The notes: generated from the sequence alone by a model not told the origin. A stretch of 64,000 bases of DNA from Castanea sativa (GCF_040712315.1 NC_134015.1:21887614-21951613), one strand, 5' to 3'; shown: positions 1 to 9,990, counted from the first letter of the stretch. Translations and numbers: made by a program.

Positions 1-1
1 T

Positions 2-386
2 TTACTGGGGGTAATCTCCGACCGTCACAGACAACGTGACGACACCTAAAAGGTAGACCCTTGTCCCTCCGAAGCTAACAAGGGGTGCATTTGTTGGGAT
101 CAGTCGCTCTCTATCTATCCCCATTTGCTGGAACGCGGGGTAGTAGAGGATAATCAACCAAAACTCGATGCATGTTGTAGTTCCCTGCCCGTATATTGAC
201 GACAAGTGCGTCGTCATGTGGGTGATAAAGGCGTCGTGCATCTTCTTCCGAAAACTCGATGTTGGGGTTATCAAGTCGCGCCATTTTTGGTGAGGAACCC
301 GTTAGCTGGATGCTTTGAACCATCCGCAAGTATGTTTTTTGGGCCTTTTTAGATGACCCTGTAGAAGTAATGCCCCCTACAATCAT
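2..386 (-). pseudogene. Retrotransposon protease start, frameshifted
   Basis: Reading resumes in a different frame at 386 and continues to about 159 with residues typical of the pre-protease and protease region (EEDARRLYHPHDDALVVNI, then VLVD). It then switches back to the gag frame (ILYYPAFQQMGIDRERL) to base 2. At the switch, near 160, the short segment that should carry the catalytic Asp-Ser/Thr-Gly triad is missing: VLVD is followed almost directly by the ILYYPAF block, which fits a deletion of about 17 bases. The protease is therefore inactive as well as out of frame. The domain is cut by the window edge. Confidence 0.75.
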
Positions 387-442
387 TCGTATGTCTCCTA
401 CAGGTGGTCTAGGACGCTCGTTTCCCGTTGGGGGGTTTGCTC

Positions 443-1759
443 CTAGGGTTGGTTCGTTCTTTCCTTCCTTACGAACCTCTGCAACCTTCCTTGCCTGATA
501 AGGGCTTCAATTTGTTGTTTTAAGTCATAACAATCCACTGTGTCGTGGCCATGATCACGATGAAAACGGCAGTATCTGTCCTTTGGCCTTTTGTTAGGAT
601 CTCCCTTCATCTTGCCAAGAAACGTCAAGGCTCCTTCATCTTTAATCTGCATTAATACTTGGTCGATTGGTGCAATGAGAAGGGTGAAGTTCGTGAATCT
701 TCTCGTGGGTGGTTTAGATCATCGATCTTCCCATCGCTCTCCAGTTCTAACCATCTTCCGTCCCTTATCCGATCGTGTGTCTTCCTGCCTTTCCCTCTTC
801 TTAGGTTTTTCTTCTCGAGCCAGTAATGCATCTTCTGCGTTTATGTACTTCGTTCCCCTGTAGAGCACATCTGACATTGTCTTCGGGTCATTCTTATATA
901 AGGAGAATAAGAACTTACCCTTCTGCAGCCCGTTTGTGAAAGCTACTACTAGTATCTTGTTGTTCGCCTCGTCTATCGAGAGAGCCTCTTTGTTAAAGCG
1001 AGATATGTATGACCTTAGCGTCTTGTCTTCTCGTTGCTTAATACTCATCAAACAGGCTGTGGACTTCTTGTATCGGTGGCCTTTAATAAAGTGCGAAACG
1101 AATTGAGCGCCCAACTCTTTAAAAGTGCTGATCGAATTCGGTGTCAGTCTACTGTACCATATCCTCGCAGGTCCCTTCAGCGTAGTGGGGAAGGCTCTGT
1201 ACATGATCTCATCCGGCACACCTTGAAGGTGCATAATGGTCTTGAAAGATTCTAGGTGATCTAAGGGGTCCTTGGACCCATCATAACTCTCCACCTGAGG
1301 CATGAGAAACTTTAGGAGAAGGGGGCATGAACTAACAAGTGTTGTGAAAGGCGAATCGGTTCGCTGGACCAAGTCATCGAGGTCACTGGATACTTGACCC
1401 TTGAGGGCATTCATAATCACATCCATCCGTTCCCTCATCATTTGCATCTCAGCGGCTATGTGAGGAGGGAGAGTGTCCGAGAATGATGGTTGGTTAGTGT
1501 CCTGCCTCTCCGGTCTACTCGGAGCATGGCTACCTTCGGGTCCTTCCTGATTTCTTCTTTCAGCACTTGTTCCTTCCTGGTCCTCCTCTTGTGTGCAAAG
1601 ATGCGCATTCCTTTGTCACAACTGCTCCTCCAAATCATGATTCTGCTTGGTTAGGCGTTCGACCGCTGCCGCGAGTGTTTGGACTTGCTTATCCAAGGCC
1701 GTGGCGTGCGGTTCGTCACCCTGATTGTTGGTTGTTGCCATCGATCGGGTGAGTACCAT
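443..1759 (-). pseudogene. gag polyprotein, broken by two stop codons
   Basis: Start is taken at an ATG just after the PBS region (MVLTRS...). One frame runs through the whole stretch and is interrupted only by TGA at 1616-1618 and TGA at 719-721; between them the frame stays open, so the separate smaller ORFs are one gene. The first part has a short coiled-coil-like segment (alternating Q/L/V, about residues 20-45). The middle part (1447-719) is a retrotransposon gag domain with the usual SYDGSKDPLDHLESF and FKELGAQFVSHF stretches. The last part (652-443) holds a zinc knuckle of the form CRFHRDHGHDTVDC typical of plant Gypsy gag. The second stop lies just upstream of the knuckle. No full product can be made without readthrough. 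Confidence 0.85.
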
Positions 1760-1802
1760 GCAACTTTTTGACTCAGGGATAAAGCAAAGGTTGATCACTG
1801 CT

Positions 1803-1820
1803 TTCCCATAGACGGCGCCA
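1803..1820 (-). other. Retrotransposon primer binding site
   Basis: On the minus strand the sequence TGGCGCCGTCTATGGGAA follows the LTR after two bases. It starts with TGG, the complement of a tRNA 3' CCA end, and is of the TGGCGCC type common in plant Gypsy elements. I did not assign the primer tRNA. Confidence 0.75.
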
Positions 1821-1822
1821 AC

Positions 1823-2340
1823 TGATGATGCCGAAAAAATCACCAATAAACTGCAAGCACTCCCAAATCGAAACAATACCTACAAAACGAAATGAGAAGA
1901 CCTAACAGAGAGCACCGGTGTGGTGCCGGCCAAAAATCCTCCGAAGGTCAAGTTAGAACTTTTTTCACAACCCTAGAATGCCAAAGTTGAGTCAATAATG
2001 CGTACCTTAATTTGTGAGGGTTTTGAGGTATTAATAGTGGCATAGGGTTAGCATCCCAGCCTTGACCATGAAGTCCTTTCCTTCTAGAATTGGAACTTTT
2101 TCCTTTTACATACCTTTTGGAGTTCTTTTCCTTATAGGAGTTCTTTGATCAAGGCTAAACGTGTAACGCAAGAATTCTTCTTATATACGTTTGCGTGGAG
2201 ATTAAGCAAAGCCACGTCAGACTTAATCGTAAAGCGCAAATCCTATTTAGGGATTCTTGGAACCAAAGCTGGAAGGATGACTATTGCGTTGTATTTGTCC
2301 GTCCACTGTGGATCCGAGCTCCTGGGCTACCAACTATCAA
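1823..2340 (-). repeat. Putative 5' LTR of the Gypsy element
   Basis: The inner boundary is set by the primer binding site that begins two bases away. The outer boundary is inferred: on the plus strand the segment starts TGATGATGCC and ends ACTATCA, giving the short terminal inverted TGAT/ATCA expected of an LTR, about 518 bp long. A TATA-like motif (plus strand TTATATAC, 2181-2188) lies about 155 bp into the LTR on the minus strand, a sensible place for the promoter. The outer edge is uncertain because the second LTR is outside the window. The expected target duplication would begin with ATCCG at 2341. Confidence 0.6.
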
Positions 2341-2995
2341 TCCGTCACCCTTGTTCCGTCACATTTAGCCATGTAGATCCGTTCATTTTTATTCCCCTTC
2401 ACAATTAAACTAAGTACTCCTATATTATTGCAGATAGACAGGCCATGGAGGGCTTTCGGGACCAGATCACTCAATTCCTCAAGCTCTATTTCAACAAAAT
2501 TTTTCATTGCAATAAGTAATTGCAACAAAATTTTTTTGCAATAAGTTATCACAACAAAATATTTCTTTACTATAGTTATTGCAACGAAACATTTTGTTGC
2601 AATAAGATACAGTATAAGTTATTGCAACAAAGTAGTTTACTATACTATACTTACTATACTATACCTCTTTCTTCCCTATATTTAGGTCACCAAAGAAACT
2701 TTATTGTATTTGTTTTTTTGGGAAAAAGCTTCGATGGCAACCTTTTTTTGGAATAACCTTCAATAGCTACCTTACGAGTATAGTTGAAATTAGGGTTGGA
2801 ATTGATCAAAAAAAAAATAGTGTTGGAAGTAGGCACAATTGGGGCCTTTACTTCTTTTTCTTTTTCTTTCTTTTTTTTTTATTTTAAAAAAATGAGTATT
2901 TATTAAATGGGTTGGTGTTTAGAAAATAAGAAAAATTGGAAAGTAGGGTATTAGAAAATAAAAAGGATTAGAAACATATATCTGCCACTAATCAG

Positions 2996-3560
2996 ATCAA
3001 ACTCTCCAGATTTAAATACTAACCCTTTTGTAAACTAAAATTAGAAATCCATGGAAAGGGCAATGGCCATTGCAACCACATCTTTGGCCTGCAACAATAA
3101 GGAATTCAAGAATGTGGTAGCGGTAATAAATTTGTTTTGAGTTGTGGGCAACCCTATTCACCGAATCGCAGACTACTCCAAACCAAATATCGTTTGGTCT
3201 GACTACCTTTTTTTTAAACCTACTTAAGAAACTCCAATTTAGATCAGAAAATACATATTTCTCTCTATACCCAAAATTTAATATCCCGGCAATGTGACCA
3301 AATCGTCTCCACATGCAACTGAGTCATGGATTTTCTATGAGCCAAATAAGTGGTCCAAAGGCTCAATGACTCTCCCTCTAATTGAGTGTTTTTCTTGAAT
3401 TTGTATCACAGCACAGCTATGGCAGCCATCTCCTTTGGATGAGATTTTATTGCTGCATCACAAGACATTGTAACACTCTTATAAACCTTGGATGAAACTT
3501 GCATCTCCCTAACAATGTAAGTAAACCTAAAATTAAAAAAAAAATGGAAACTAGGGTATT
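2996..3560 (-). pseudogene. RNase H-like gene remnant, array unit 1
   Basis: The minus strand carries an open segment (3314-3012) with NWSFLSRFKKKVVRPNDIWF followed by a motif of the type N-R-V-A-H, resembling the C-terminal end of plant RVT_3 (RNase H-like) domains. The upstream part (about 3540-3400) is homologous to the DAA...ARD block in unit 3 but has lost the frame. The segment ends with CCTGCAACAA on the plus strand, read as TTGTTGCAGG on the minus strand, a usable splice acceptor before the next block (AKDVV-type). Family assignment is from motif style only. Confidence 0.4.
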
Positions 3561-3705
3561 AGAAAATAAAAAAGAATAGAAACATACCTCTACTATCACT
3601 AATCACATCAAACTCTCCGGATTTTAATACTGACCATTTTGTAAACTAAGATCGGGAATCCATAAAAAGGGCAATGGCCATTGCAACCTAAAATTAGAAA
3701 ATAAG

Positions 3706-3745
<40 letters not shown>

Positions 3746-3857
3746 GCAAAATAAATTTTATTGCAATAGATAAGCCATGGAGGCTTTTGGACCGGATCAC
3801 TCAATTCATCAAGCTCTATTGCAAAGAAATTTTTCATTACAATAAGTAATTGCAACA

Positions 3858-3866
3858 AAAAAATTA
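3858..3866 (+). repeat. MULE target site duplication, left copy
   Basis: AAAAAATTA directly precedes the left TIR and is identical to the nine bases that follow the right TIR. Confidence 0.92.
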
Positions 3867-5569
3867 GGCGAAAATGCACTTTTGATCCCTACATTTTGGG
3901 TCAATTCCCATTTTGGTCCCAAAATTGATTTCTTTGCTAATGTCATCCCTAAAAAAAGAAAATCGTTTTTAAAATGGTCCTTTCCGTCAGGCTAGAAACG
4001 GAGAAATCCTACGTGGCTAACGGAATACCCTATTTGCTGACGTGGCGCTGACGTGGCTATTAAAATATTATTAAAAAATATTATTTGGCATATTTTAAAT
4101 GCCATGTCAGCATTTTAATTTTTTTAAATAAAGCCACGTCAGAAATTTTATATAAAAAAGAAATTAAATTTAAAAAAAAACCTTAAATCTAATTTAATTA
4201 AAAAAACTTGTTTCTCAAAAAAAAGAAAAAGAAAAAAAAAGAAGGTGTTCTTCCCCATCAAACCCAGGAAGAACTCAAACCCACATTCCCAAAAAAGAAA
4301 CCCAGCAACCAAACAACAAACACATACCCAGATCGGCAGAACCACAACAGCACACCACAACAGAAACAAAAACCCAAACCAACAGCACACCACACGGCCA
4401 AACCCACAAATTTGACCACCACTTCCACCGTCACCCACCAGCCACAACCCCAAATCACAGCAACAGAAAAAAAGAAAAAGAAAAAAATCAACCACAACAA
4501 GAAATCACCACTTCCTCCACAACTTCTCAAGAAATCACCACCATCCACAGCAAGAAAAAAAGAAAAAAAAGAACCCACAAACCAAATCAACCAAATCGGA
4601 CCACGACTCCTACGATCCACGCTCCGGCCCATGAACAATCAGACCCACGCTTTGATCCACCATTCGATCCACGCTCACGACTCCTTCGATCCACGCAGAC
4701 CCACGAAGAGAGAACAAAGAACAGAGAAAGAGGGAGAGAAGAAGAAGCCTCCGCGACATTGGGTGCTGGGTTGGTGGGTTTGGGTCTCGGCGAGAACAGA
4801 GAAAAGAAAGAGAGAAGAAGAAGCCTCCGCGACGTTGGGTTCTGGGTTGGTGGGTTTGGGTCTCGGCGAGAACAGAGAAAAGAGGGAGAGAAGAAGAAGC
4901 CTCCGCGACGTTGGGTGCTGGGTTGGTGGGTTTGGGTCTCGGCGAGAACAGAGAACAAAGGGAGAGAAGAAGAAGCCGCCGCGACGTTGGGTGCTGGGTT
5001 GGTGGGTTTGGGTCTCGGCGAGAACAGAGAACAGAGGGAGAGAAGAAGAAGCCGCCGCGACATTGGGTGTGGCGAGAACAGAGAACAGAGGGAGAGAAGA
5101 GAGAGCAAAGAAAAGAAGTGAGAGAGGAGAGATAATTAGATTTAAGGTTGGGTTGTGTTTGTTGTTGGGTTTGAGTTCTTCCTGGGTTTGATGGGGAAGA
5201 ACACCTTTTTTTTTTTTTTTTTTTTTTTTGAGAAACAAGTTTTTTTAATTAAATTAGATTTAAGGTTTTTTTTTAAAATTTAATTTCTTTTTTATATAAA
5301 ATTTCTGACGTGGCTTTATTTAAAAAAATTAAAATGTTGACATGGCATTTAAAATATGCCAAATAATATTTTTTAATAATATTTTAATAGCCACGTCAGC
5401 AAATAGGGTATTCCGTTAGACACGTAGGATTTCTCTGTTTCTAGCCTGACGGAAATGACCATTTTAAAAACGATTTTCTTTTTTTAGGGATGACATTAGC
5501 AAAGAAATCAATTTTGGGACCAAAATGGGAATTCACCCAAAATGTAGGGATCAAAAGTGCATTTTCGCC
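3867..5569. mobile_element. Non-autonomous Mutator-like element (MULE)
   Basis: The 1703-bp element begins GGCGAAAATGCACTTTTGAT and ends with its reverse complement. The terminal inverted repeats are about 415 bp long (3867-4284 and 5163-5569), with a few substitutions and one 11-bp difference (a doubled CTGACGTGG in the left arm). It is flanked by a perfect 9-bp duplication, AAAAAATTA, at 3858-3866 and 5570-5578. Long TIRs with a 9-bp duplication define MULEs. The interior (4285-5162) encodes no transposase; it contains AC-rich sequence and a 76-bp tandem repeat. The element sits inside unit 2 of the tandem array. Confidence 0.93.
4741..5110 (+). repeat. 76-bp minisatellite inside the MULE
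   Basis: A unit beginning GAAGAAGCCTCCGCGAC recurs at about 4741, 4817, 4893, 4969 and 5045, a period of 76 bp, nearly identical between copies. The fifth copy lacks an internal stretch of about 24 bp. Because 76 is not a multiple of three, the repeat is read in a different frame in each copy. This explains why several overlapping frames stay open on both strands without indicating a protein. Confidence 0.9.
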
Positions 5570-5578
5570 AAAAAATTA
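5570..5578 (+). repeat. MULE target site duplication, right copy
   Basis: AAAAAATTA directly follows the right TIR, identical to the left copy. Confidence 0.92.
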
Positions 5579-6127
5579 TTGCAACAAGTTATTGCAACAA
5601 GTTATTGCAACAATATATTTCTTTGCTATAGTTATTGCAACAAAACATTTTGTTGTAATAAGATACGTTATAAGTTATTGCAACAAAGTAGTTTACTATA
5701 CTATACCATACTTACTCTACTATACCTCTTTATTTCCCATATTTAAATCACCAAAGAAACTTTATTGTATTTGTTTTTTTTGAAAAGACCTTCGATGTCA
5801 ACCTTTTTTTGGAATAACCTTCAATGGCTCGTATAGCTGAAATTAGGGTTGGAAGTGGGCACAATTGGGGACTTTACCTCTTTTTCTTTTTTTTTCTTTT
5901 TTTAAATGACTATTTATTAAATGGGTTGGTATTTTGAAAATAAGAAAAATTGGAAAGTAAGGAATTAAAAAATAAAAAGGATTAGAAACATACTTTTACC
6001 ACTAATCAGATCAAACTCTTCAGATTTAAATACTGACCATTTTGTAAACCGAAATCAGGAATTAATGAAAAGGGCAATGGCCATTGCAACCACATCTTTG
6101 GCCTGCAACAATTAGGAATTCAAGAAT

Positions 6128-6760
6128 GTGGTAGAGCCAACAATCTATTTCGAGTCGTGGGCAACCCTATTCACCGAACCACAAACTACTCCAAACCAAA
6201 TATCGTTTGGTCTCACTACCTCTTCTTTCAACCTACCTAAGAAACTCCAATTTAGACCAGAAGATACATATTTCTCTCTATACCCTGAATTTAATATCCC
6301 GACAACTTGACCAAATCTGTCTCCACATGCAACTCAGTCATGGATTTTCTACGAGCCAAATAAGTGGTCCAAAGCCTCAATGACTTTCCCTTTAATTGAG
6401 TGTTTTTCTTGAATTTGTATCCCAGCACACTCTAGCAAACAAGGGAATAGACTGTTTGTCCTTCGTTATAGAGGACATGACAGTCATCTCCTTTGGATGA
6501 GATTTTATCGCTGCATCACAAGACATTGTAACACTCCTCCTGTAGGGAATCCATAAACTTGTATGAAACTTGCATCTCCCTAACAATGAAAATAAACCTA
6601 AAATTAGAAAATAACAAAAATTGGAAACTAGGGTATTAGAAAATAAAAAAGATTAGAAACATACCTCTACTGTCACTAATCACATCAAACTCTCTGGATT
6701 TGAATACTAACCCTTTTGTAAACCAAAATCGGGAATCCGCGAAAAGGGCAATGGTTATTG
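6128..6760 (-). pseudogene. RNase H-like gene remnant, array unit 2
   Basis: This is the copy of the unit 1 remnant located downstream of the MULE. It retains CDAAIKSHPKEMTVMSSITKD (6586-6392 segment, abbreviated) followed by sequence corresponding to the PNDIWFG and N-R-V-A-H blocks, with stop codons where its relatives have Lys or Gln. The D-A-A...R/K-D spacing fits the start of an RVT_3 domain. It is clearly non-functional. Confidence 0.4.
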
Positions 6761-7450
6761 CAATCTAAAATTAGAATATAAGAAAAATATATTATAGCAA
6801 ATTAAATTTTATTGCAACAGGTAGTCCATGGAGGGTTTTTGGGATCGGAGCACTCAATTCATCAAGCTCTATTGCAATGAAATTTTTCATTGCAATACGT
6901 AATTGCAACAAAAAAATTTTGCAATAAGATATCACAATAAAATATTTCTTTGATATAGTTATTGCAACAAAACATTTTGTTGCAATAATATATGGTATAA
7001 GTTATTGCAACAAAGTAGTTTACTATTCTATACTATACCTTTTTTTTCCCCATATTTAGATCACAAAGAAACTTTATTATATTTGCTTTTTTCCCCATAT
7101 TTAGATCACCAAAGAAAATTTACTATAATTGCTTTTTTCTAATAATATATGGTATAAGTTATTGCAACAAAGTAGTTTACTATTCTATACTATACCTCTT
7201 TTTTCCCCATATTTAGATCACTAAAGAAACTTTACTATATTTGCTTGTTTCCCCATATTTAGATCACCAAAGAAACTTTACTATAATTGCTTTTTTCGGA
7301 AAGACCTTCAATGTCAACTTTTTGTTGGAATAACCTTTAATGGCTACTTTACAAGAATAGCTAAAATTAGGGTTGGAAGTGGGCACAATTGGGGCTTTTA
7401 CCTCTTTTTCTTTTTCTTTCTTTTTTCCTTTTTTTGAAAATGACAATTTA

Positions 7451-8354
7451 TTAAATGTGTTGGTGTTTAAAAAATAAGAAAAATTGGAAAGTAGGGTAGT
7501 AGAAAATAAAAAGGATTAGAAACATACATCTACTAATTAGATCAAACTCTCCAGATTTAAATACGGACCCTTTTGTAAACCGAAATCGGGAATCCACGAA
7601 AAGGGCAATGACCATTGCAACCACATCTTTAGCCTGCAACAATCGGGAATTCAAAAATGTAGTAGAGGCAATCGATCTGTTTCAAGTCGTGGGCAACCTT
7701 ATTCATCGAACCACGAACTACTCCAAACCAAATATCGTTTGGTCTCACTAACTCTTCTTTGTAGATATTTAAGAAACTCCAATTTAGATTAGAAGTTACA
7801 TATTTCTCTTTATACCCAAAATTTGATATCCCCAACAGCGTGACCAAATCCGTTTCCACATGCAACTCAGTCATGGATTTTTTTTGAGCCAAATAAGTGG
7901 TCCAAAGCCTCAATCACTCTCCTTATAATTGAGTGTTTTTCTTGAATTTGTATCCCCGACACATTCCAGCAAACAAAGGAATAGACCGCTTGTCCCTCGC
8001 TATAAAGGCTGTGGTATTCATCTCCTTTGGATGAGATTTTATCGTTGTAACACTCTTATCTGTTGAGGGAATCCAAAACCTTAGATGAAACTTGTATCTC
8101 CCTAACAATGTAAATAAACCTAAAATTAGAAGAAAAAAAATGGAAACTAGGGAATTAGAAAAAAAAAGAAAAAAGATTAGAAACATACCTCTGCTGCCAC
8201 TAATCACATCAAACTCTCTAGATTTAAATACTGACCCTTTTGTAAACCAAAATCGGAAACTCACGAAAAGGGAAATGGCCATTGCAACCACATCCTTGGT
8301 TTGCACAATATATATATAGAAAAAATAAGATAAATGTAAGAAAATTAAGCACAC
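7451..8354 (-). pseudogene. RNase H-like gene remnant, array unit 3
   Basis: This is the best preserved copy. Reading leftwards: an exon-like block KDVVAMAISLFVSFRFWF ending at a donor-like GGTATGTTT (about 8190); an AT-rich intron-like gap; a block (8109-7923) with AIKSHPKEMNTTAFIARDKR; then a block (7913-7629) with MTELHVETDLVTLLG, PNDIWFGVV and NKVAHDLKQ; then TTGCAG and a second KDVVAMVIALFVDSRFRF block (7654-7540). The D/E-rich block followed by N-K-V-A-H matches the layout of RVT_3 (RNase H-like) domains found in plant retroposon-derived genes. The blocks and splice-like junctions repeat in all units. Function is lost or unknown. Confidence 0.45.
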
Positions 8355-8648
8355 TAAACACTATATAAGTATTAATCTTTTTACTAGATAAACCATTAGA
8401 CTTACGAAATGATGATATAAAGAGCCATTATTTCTCAAGAGTAGGGGGGAGACTTAGTTTCAATTGTCATAAAGAAAGGATTGTATAGTAACAGAGAGAA
8501 CAAAAAACCAAGGACCAAACTAATCAAAGGAATAGAAATAGATATTTCCTGCCACATCTGGCTCCATGATTATTCAACAACAATGGTACAAATACAAAAT
8601 ATTAACTTTGAAGGCCTGGTTGCCTAGAATACAATCATAGAAATTTGT

Positions 8649-9030
8649 TTAAAATATCTGTTTAAAGCTAGTGCCATCCCTCCTGCAACGACATTCTTCC
8701 AACCCCAATATCTCTGTTTCTTTTAGCCCCATGATCTCCTTGCCCTTAGCTTCTATGCCTTGTACCATTCCTTTATATTTATAGACACAAAAAAGGTGTG
8801 GTGTGTCCCTCTCTGCACAAATTAAAGTCACCTAAGCACACCCACGGGTCCTATATCAACTGTAATAAAGCTTCTAATTCCTCCTACTTTTAACTCAATA
8901 TGGAGGCTACAAAAACCAACCAAAACCCAATTACAAAAGTCTTCAGAGATCTTCACTATAGTAATATGGCTATTAGAATCTTTAACTTCCACTATTGCTT
9001 CATTTGACCACAACATACATATTCCTCCTA
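8649..9030 (-). pseudogene. LINE endonuclease domain fragment
   Basis: The minus strand reads GGICMLWSNEAIVEVKDSNS and, after one frameshift, PWVCLGDFN (8847-8821). W-x-N-E followed about 50 residues later by a P-W-x-x-x-G-D-F-N motif is the signature layout of the apurinic-type endonuclease at the start of plant L1-type ORF2. The frame then reaches a stop. Nothing of the reverse transcriptase is visible next to it, so this is an isolated fragment. Confidence 0.65.
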
Positions 9031-9470
9031 ATGGATTTTCTATGAACCGGATAAGTGGTCCAAAGTCTCAATGACTCTCCCTCTAATAGAGTGTTTTGAT
9101 GTCTCTTGAATTTGTATCCCTAGCACACTCTAGCAAGCAATGGAATAGACTGCTTGTCTCTCATCACAAAGGTTGTGGCATCCGTGTCATTTGGAAGAGA
9201 TTTCATAACTGCATCATAAGAGACTGTAATACTCTTATCTGATGAGGGACTCCATAGCTTTGGATTCAAATTGAATTTCCCTAACAATGTAAATAAATCT
9301 AAAATTAGAAAGCAATAAAAATTGGAAATTAGGGTATTTGAAAAAAAAAGGTTAGAAACATACATCTGCCATTGTAGATTTAAATACTGACCCCTTTTTA
9401 CTATACTGTAAGCGCGTAGATTGTTGAGTCTTTTAGGCTCGAGTTTGATGACAAAATTCATACATTTAAG
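9031..9470 (-). pseudogene. Further copy of the RNase H-like remnant
   Basis: An open segment (9461-9120) contains WSPSSDKSITVSYDAVMKSL and then FVMRDKQSIPLLARVC. It aligns with the corresponding block of the tandem array (D-A-A/V-x-K-S and R-D-K-x-S-I-P-L) but lies outside the regular array and lacks the downstream part. The plus-strand flank (9040-9120) also matches the array. It shows that array-type sequence once spread or extended further right. Confidence 0.45.
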
Positions 9471-9537
9471 ACTCTAGTTCCAGTGCTGGCACACAGTTGA
9501 TGTGGAGTAGTATCCATGTGGAACTTGAGTCAAAGAG

Positions 9538-9733
9538 GGCGTTTGGATAGCACAGTTGCGTCCACGTCTGGCCATTTTTTTTTTCCACGCGCATGTGTTA
9601 CTGTTCATTGGCCATGAACAGTGATTTTAGGCCAATGAACAGTACTTTTTGGGATGAACAATAATTTTTACACATTAAAAAATTATTTTTGTACAGTGTT
9701 TTCAGTTTTCAGCAATAAGTTCTATCCAAATGG
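9538..9733. mobile_element. hAT-like MITE, about 200 bp
   Basis: The segment starts with GGCGTTTGGATAG and ends with CTATCCAAATGGAC, giving imperfect inverted ends that share TTTGGATAG. It is flanked by TCAAAGAG and TCTTAGAG, which would be a degenerate 8-bp duplication (6 of 8). The interior has repeated GGCCAATGAACAGT-like phrases and no coding capacity. The class is inferred from end sequence and duplication length. Confidence 0.5.
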
Positions 9734-9739
9734 ACTCTT

Positions 9740-9990
9740 AGAGACTCAAGTTTTTTAAAGCATGTACAGACTTAGAGGGAGAAGGAAGGAGAAAGAGTAG
9801 GAGGAGGAGCAGGAGTAGGAAAAGAAGAAGGAACAAGAGGAGGAGGAGCAAGAGCAGGAATAGGAGAAGGAGCAAAAGTAGGAACAAACCCAACACGCAC
9901 AAACCCAAATTTTTCTTTGGTAGGCAAAGACTCAAGATCTACGTGAATTTTTTCTTCCACATCATATCGCCACAACTTTGAACTCAAGGC
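9740..9990 (-). other. Pro/Ala-rich open segment, uncertain
   Basis: The plus strand is strongly purine-rich (GAG/GGA/GCA) from 9770 to 9890. The minus strand is open for 71 residues: a non-repetitive start (SSKLWRYDVEEKIHVDLESL) followed by a Pro/Ala-rich tail. The start does not look like low-complexity translation, but there is no ATG context, splice evidence or family I recognise. It may be a captured gene fragment or chance. Confidence 0.2.

Larger units (their letters stand above)
1..2340 (-). mobile_element. Ty3/Gypsy LTR retrotransposon, 5' part
   Basis: The 5' end of a retrotransposon is read leftwards and runs off the window at base 1. In order on the minus strand are a putative LTR (2340-1823), a primer binding site (1820-1803), gag with a plant-type zinc knuckle, and the start of an aspartic protease domain. 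Reverse transcriptase and integrase would lie outside the window. The gag frame is disrupted by only two in-frame TGA codons, then by a frameshift and a small deletion in the protease, so the copy is dead but not old. The order gag-protease and the LTR/PBS arrangement are seen in the sequence. The Ty3/Gypsy assignment rests on the gag and zinc-knuckle style, because no polymerase domain is visible. Confidence 0.85.
2427..8310. repeat. Three-unit tandem array, about 1.34 kb per unit
   Basis: Three copies of one long unit follow each other. An anchor with CCATGGAGG recurs at 2443, 3775 and 6826. The first spacing is 1332 bp; the second is 3051 bp, but removal of the inserted MULE plus one target copy (1712 bp) leaves 1339 bp. 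Each unit contains, on the plus strand, a block rich in TTGCAA palindromes, a pyrimidine/AT block, a block similar to AGAAATTGGAAAGTAGGG and two diverged copies of a block ending GGGCAATGGCCATTGCAACC. Unit 3 is longer because of a small internal duplication at about 7030-7260. The array is decayed. Confidence 0.85.

Noticed and set aside
4208..5191. 327-codon open frame across the MULE interior
   Set aside because: It is low-complexity (Lys, Gln, Pro, then a repeat read in shifting frames) and arises from base composition and the 76-bp repeat; the overlapping minus-strand frames are open for the same reason.
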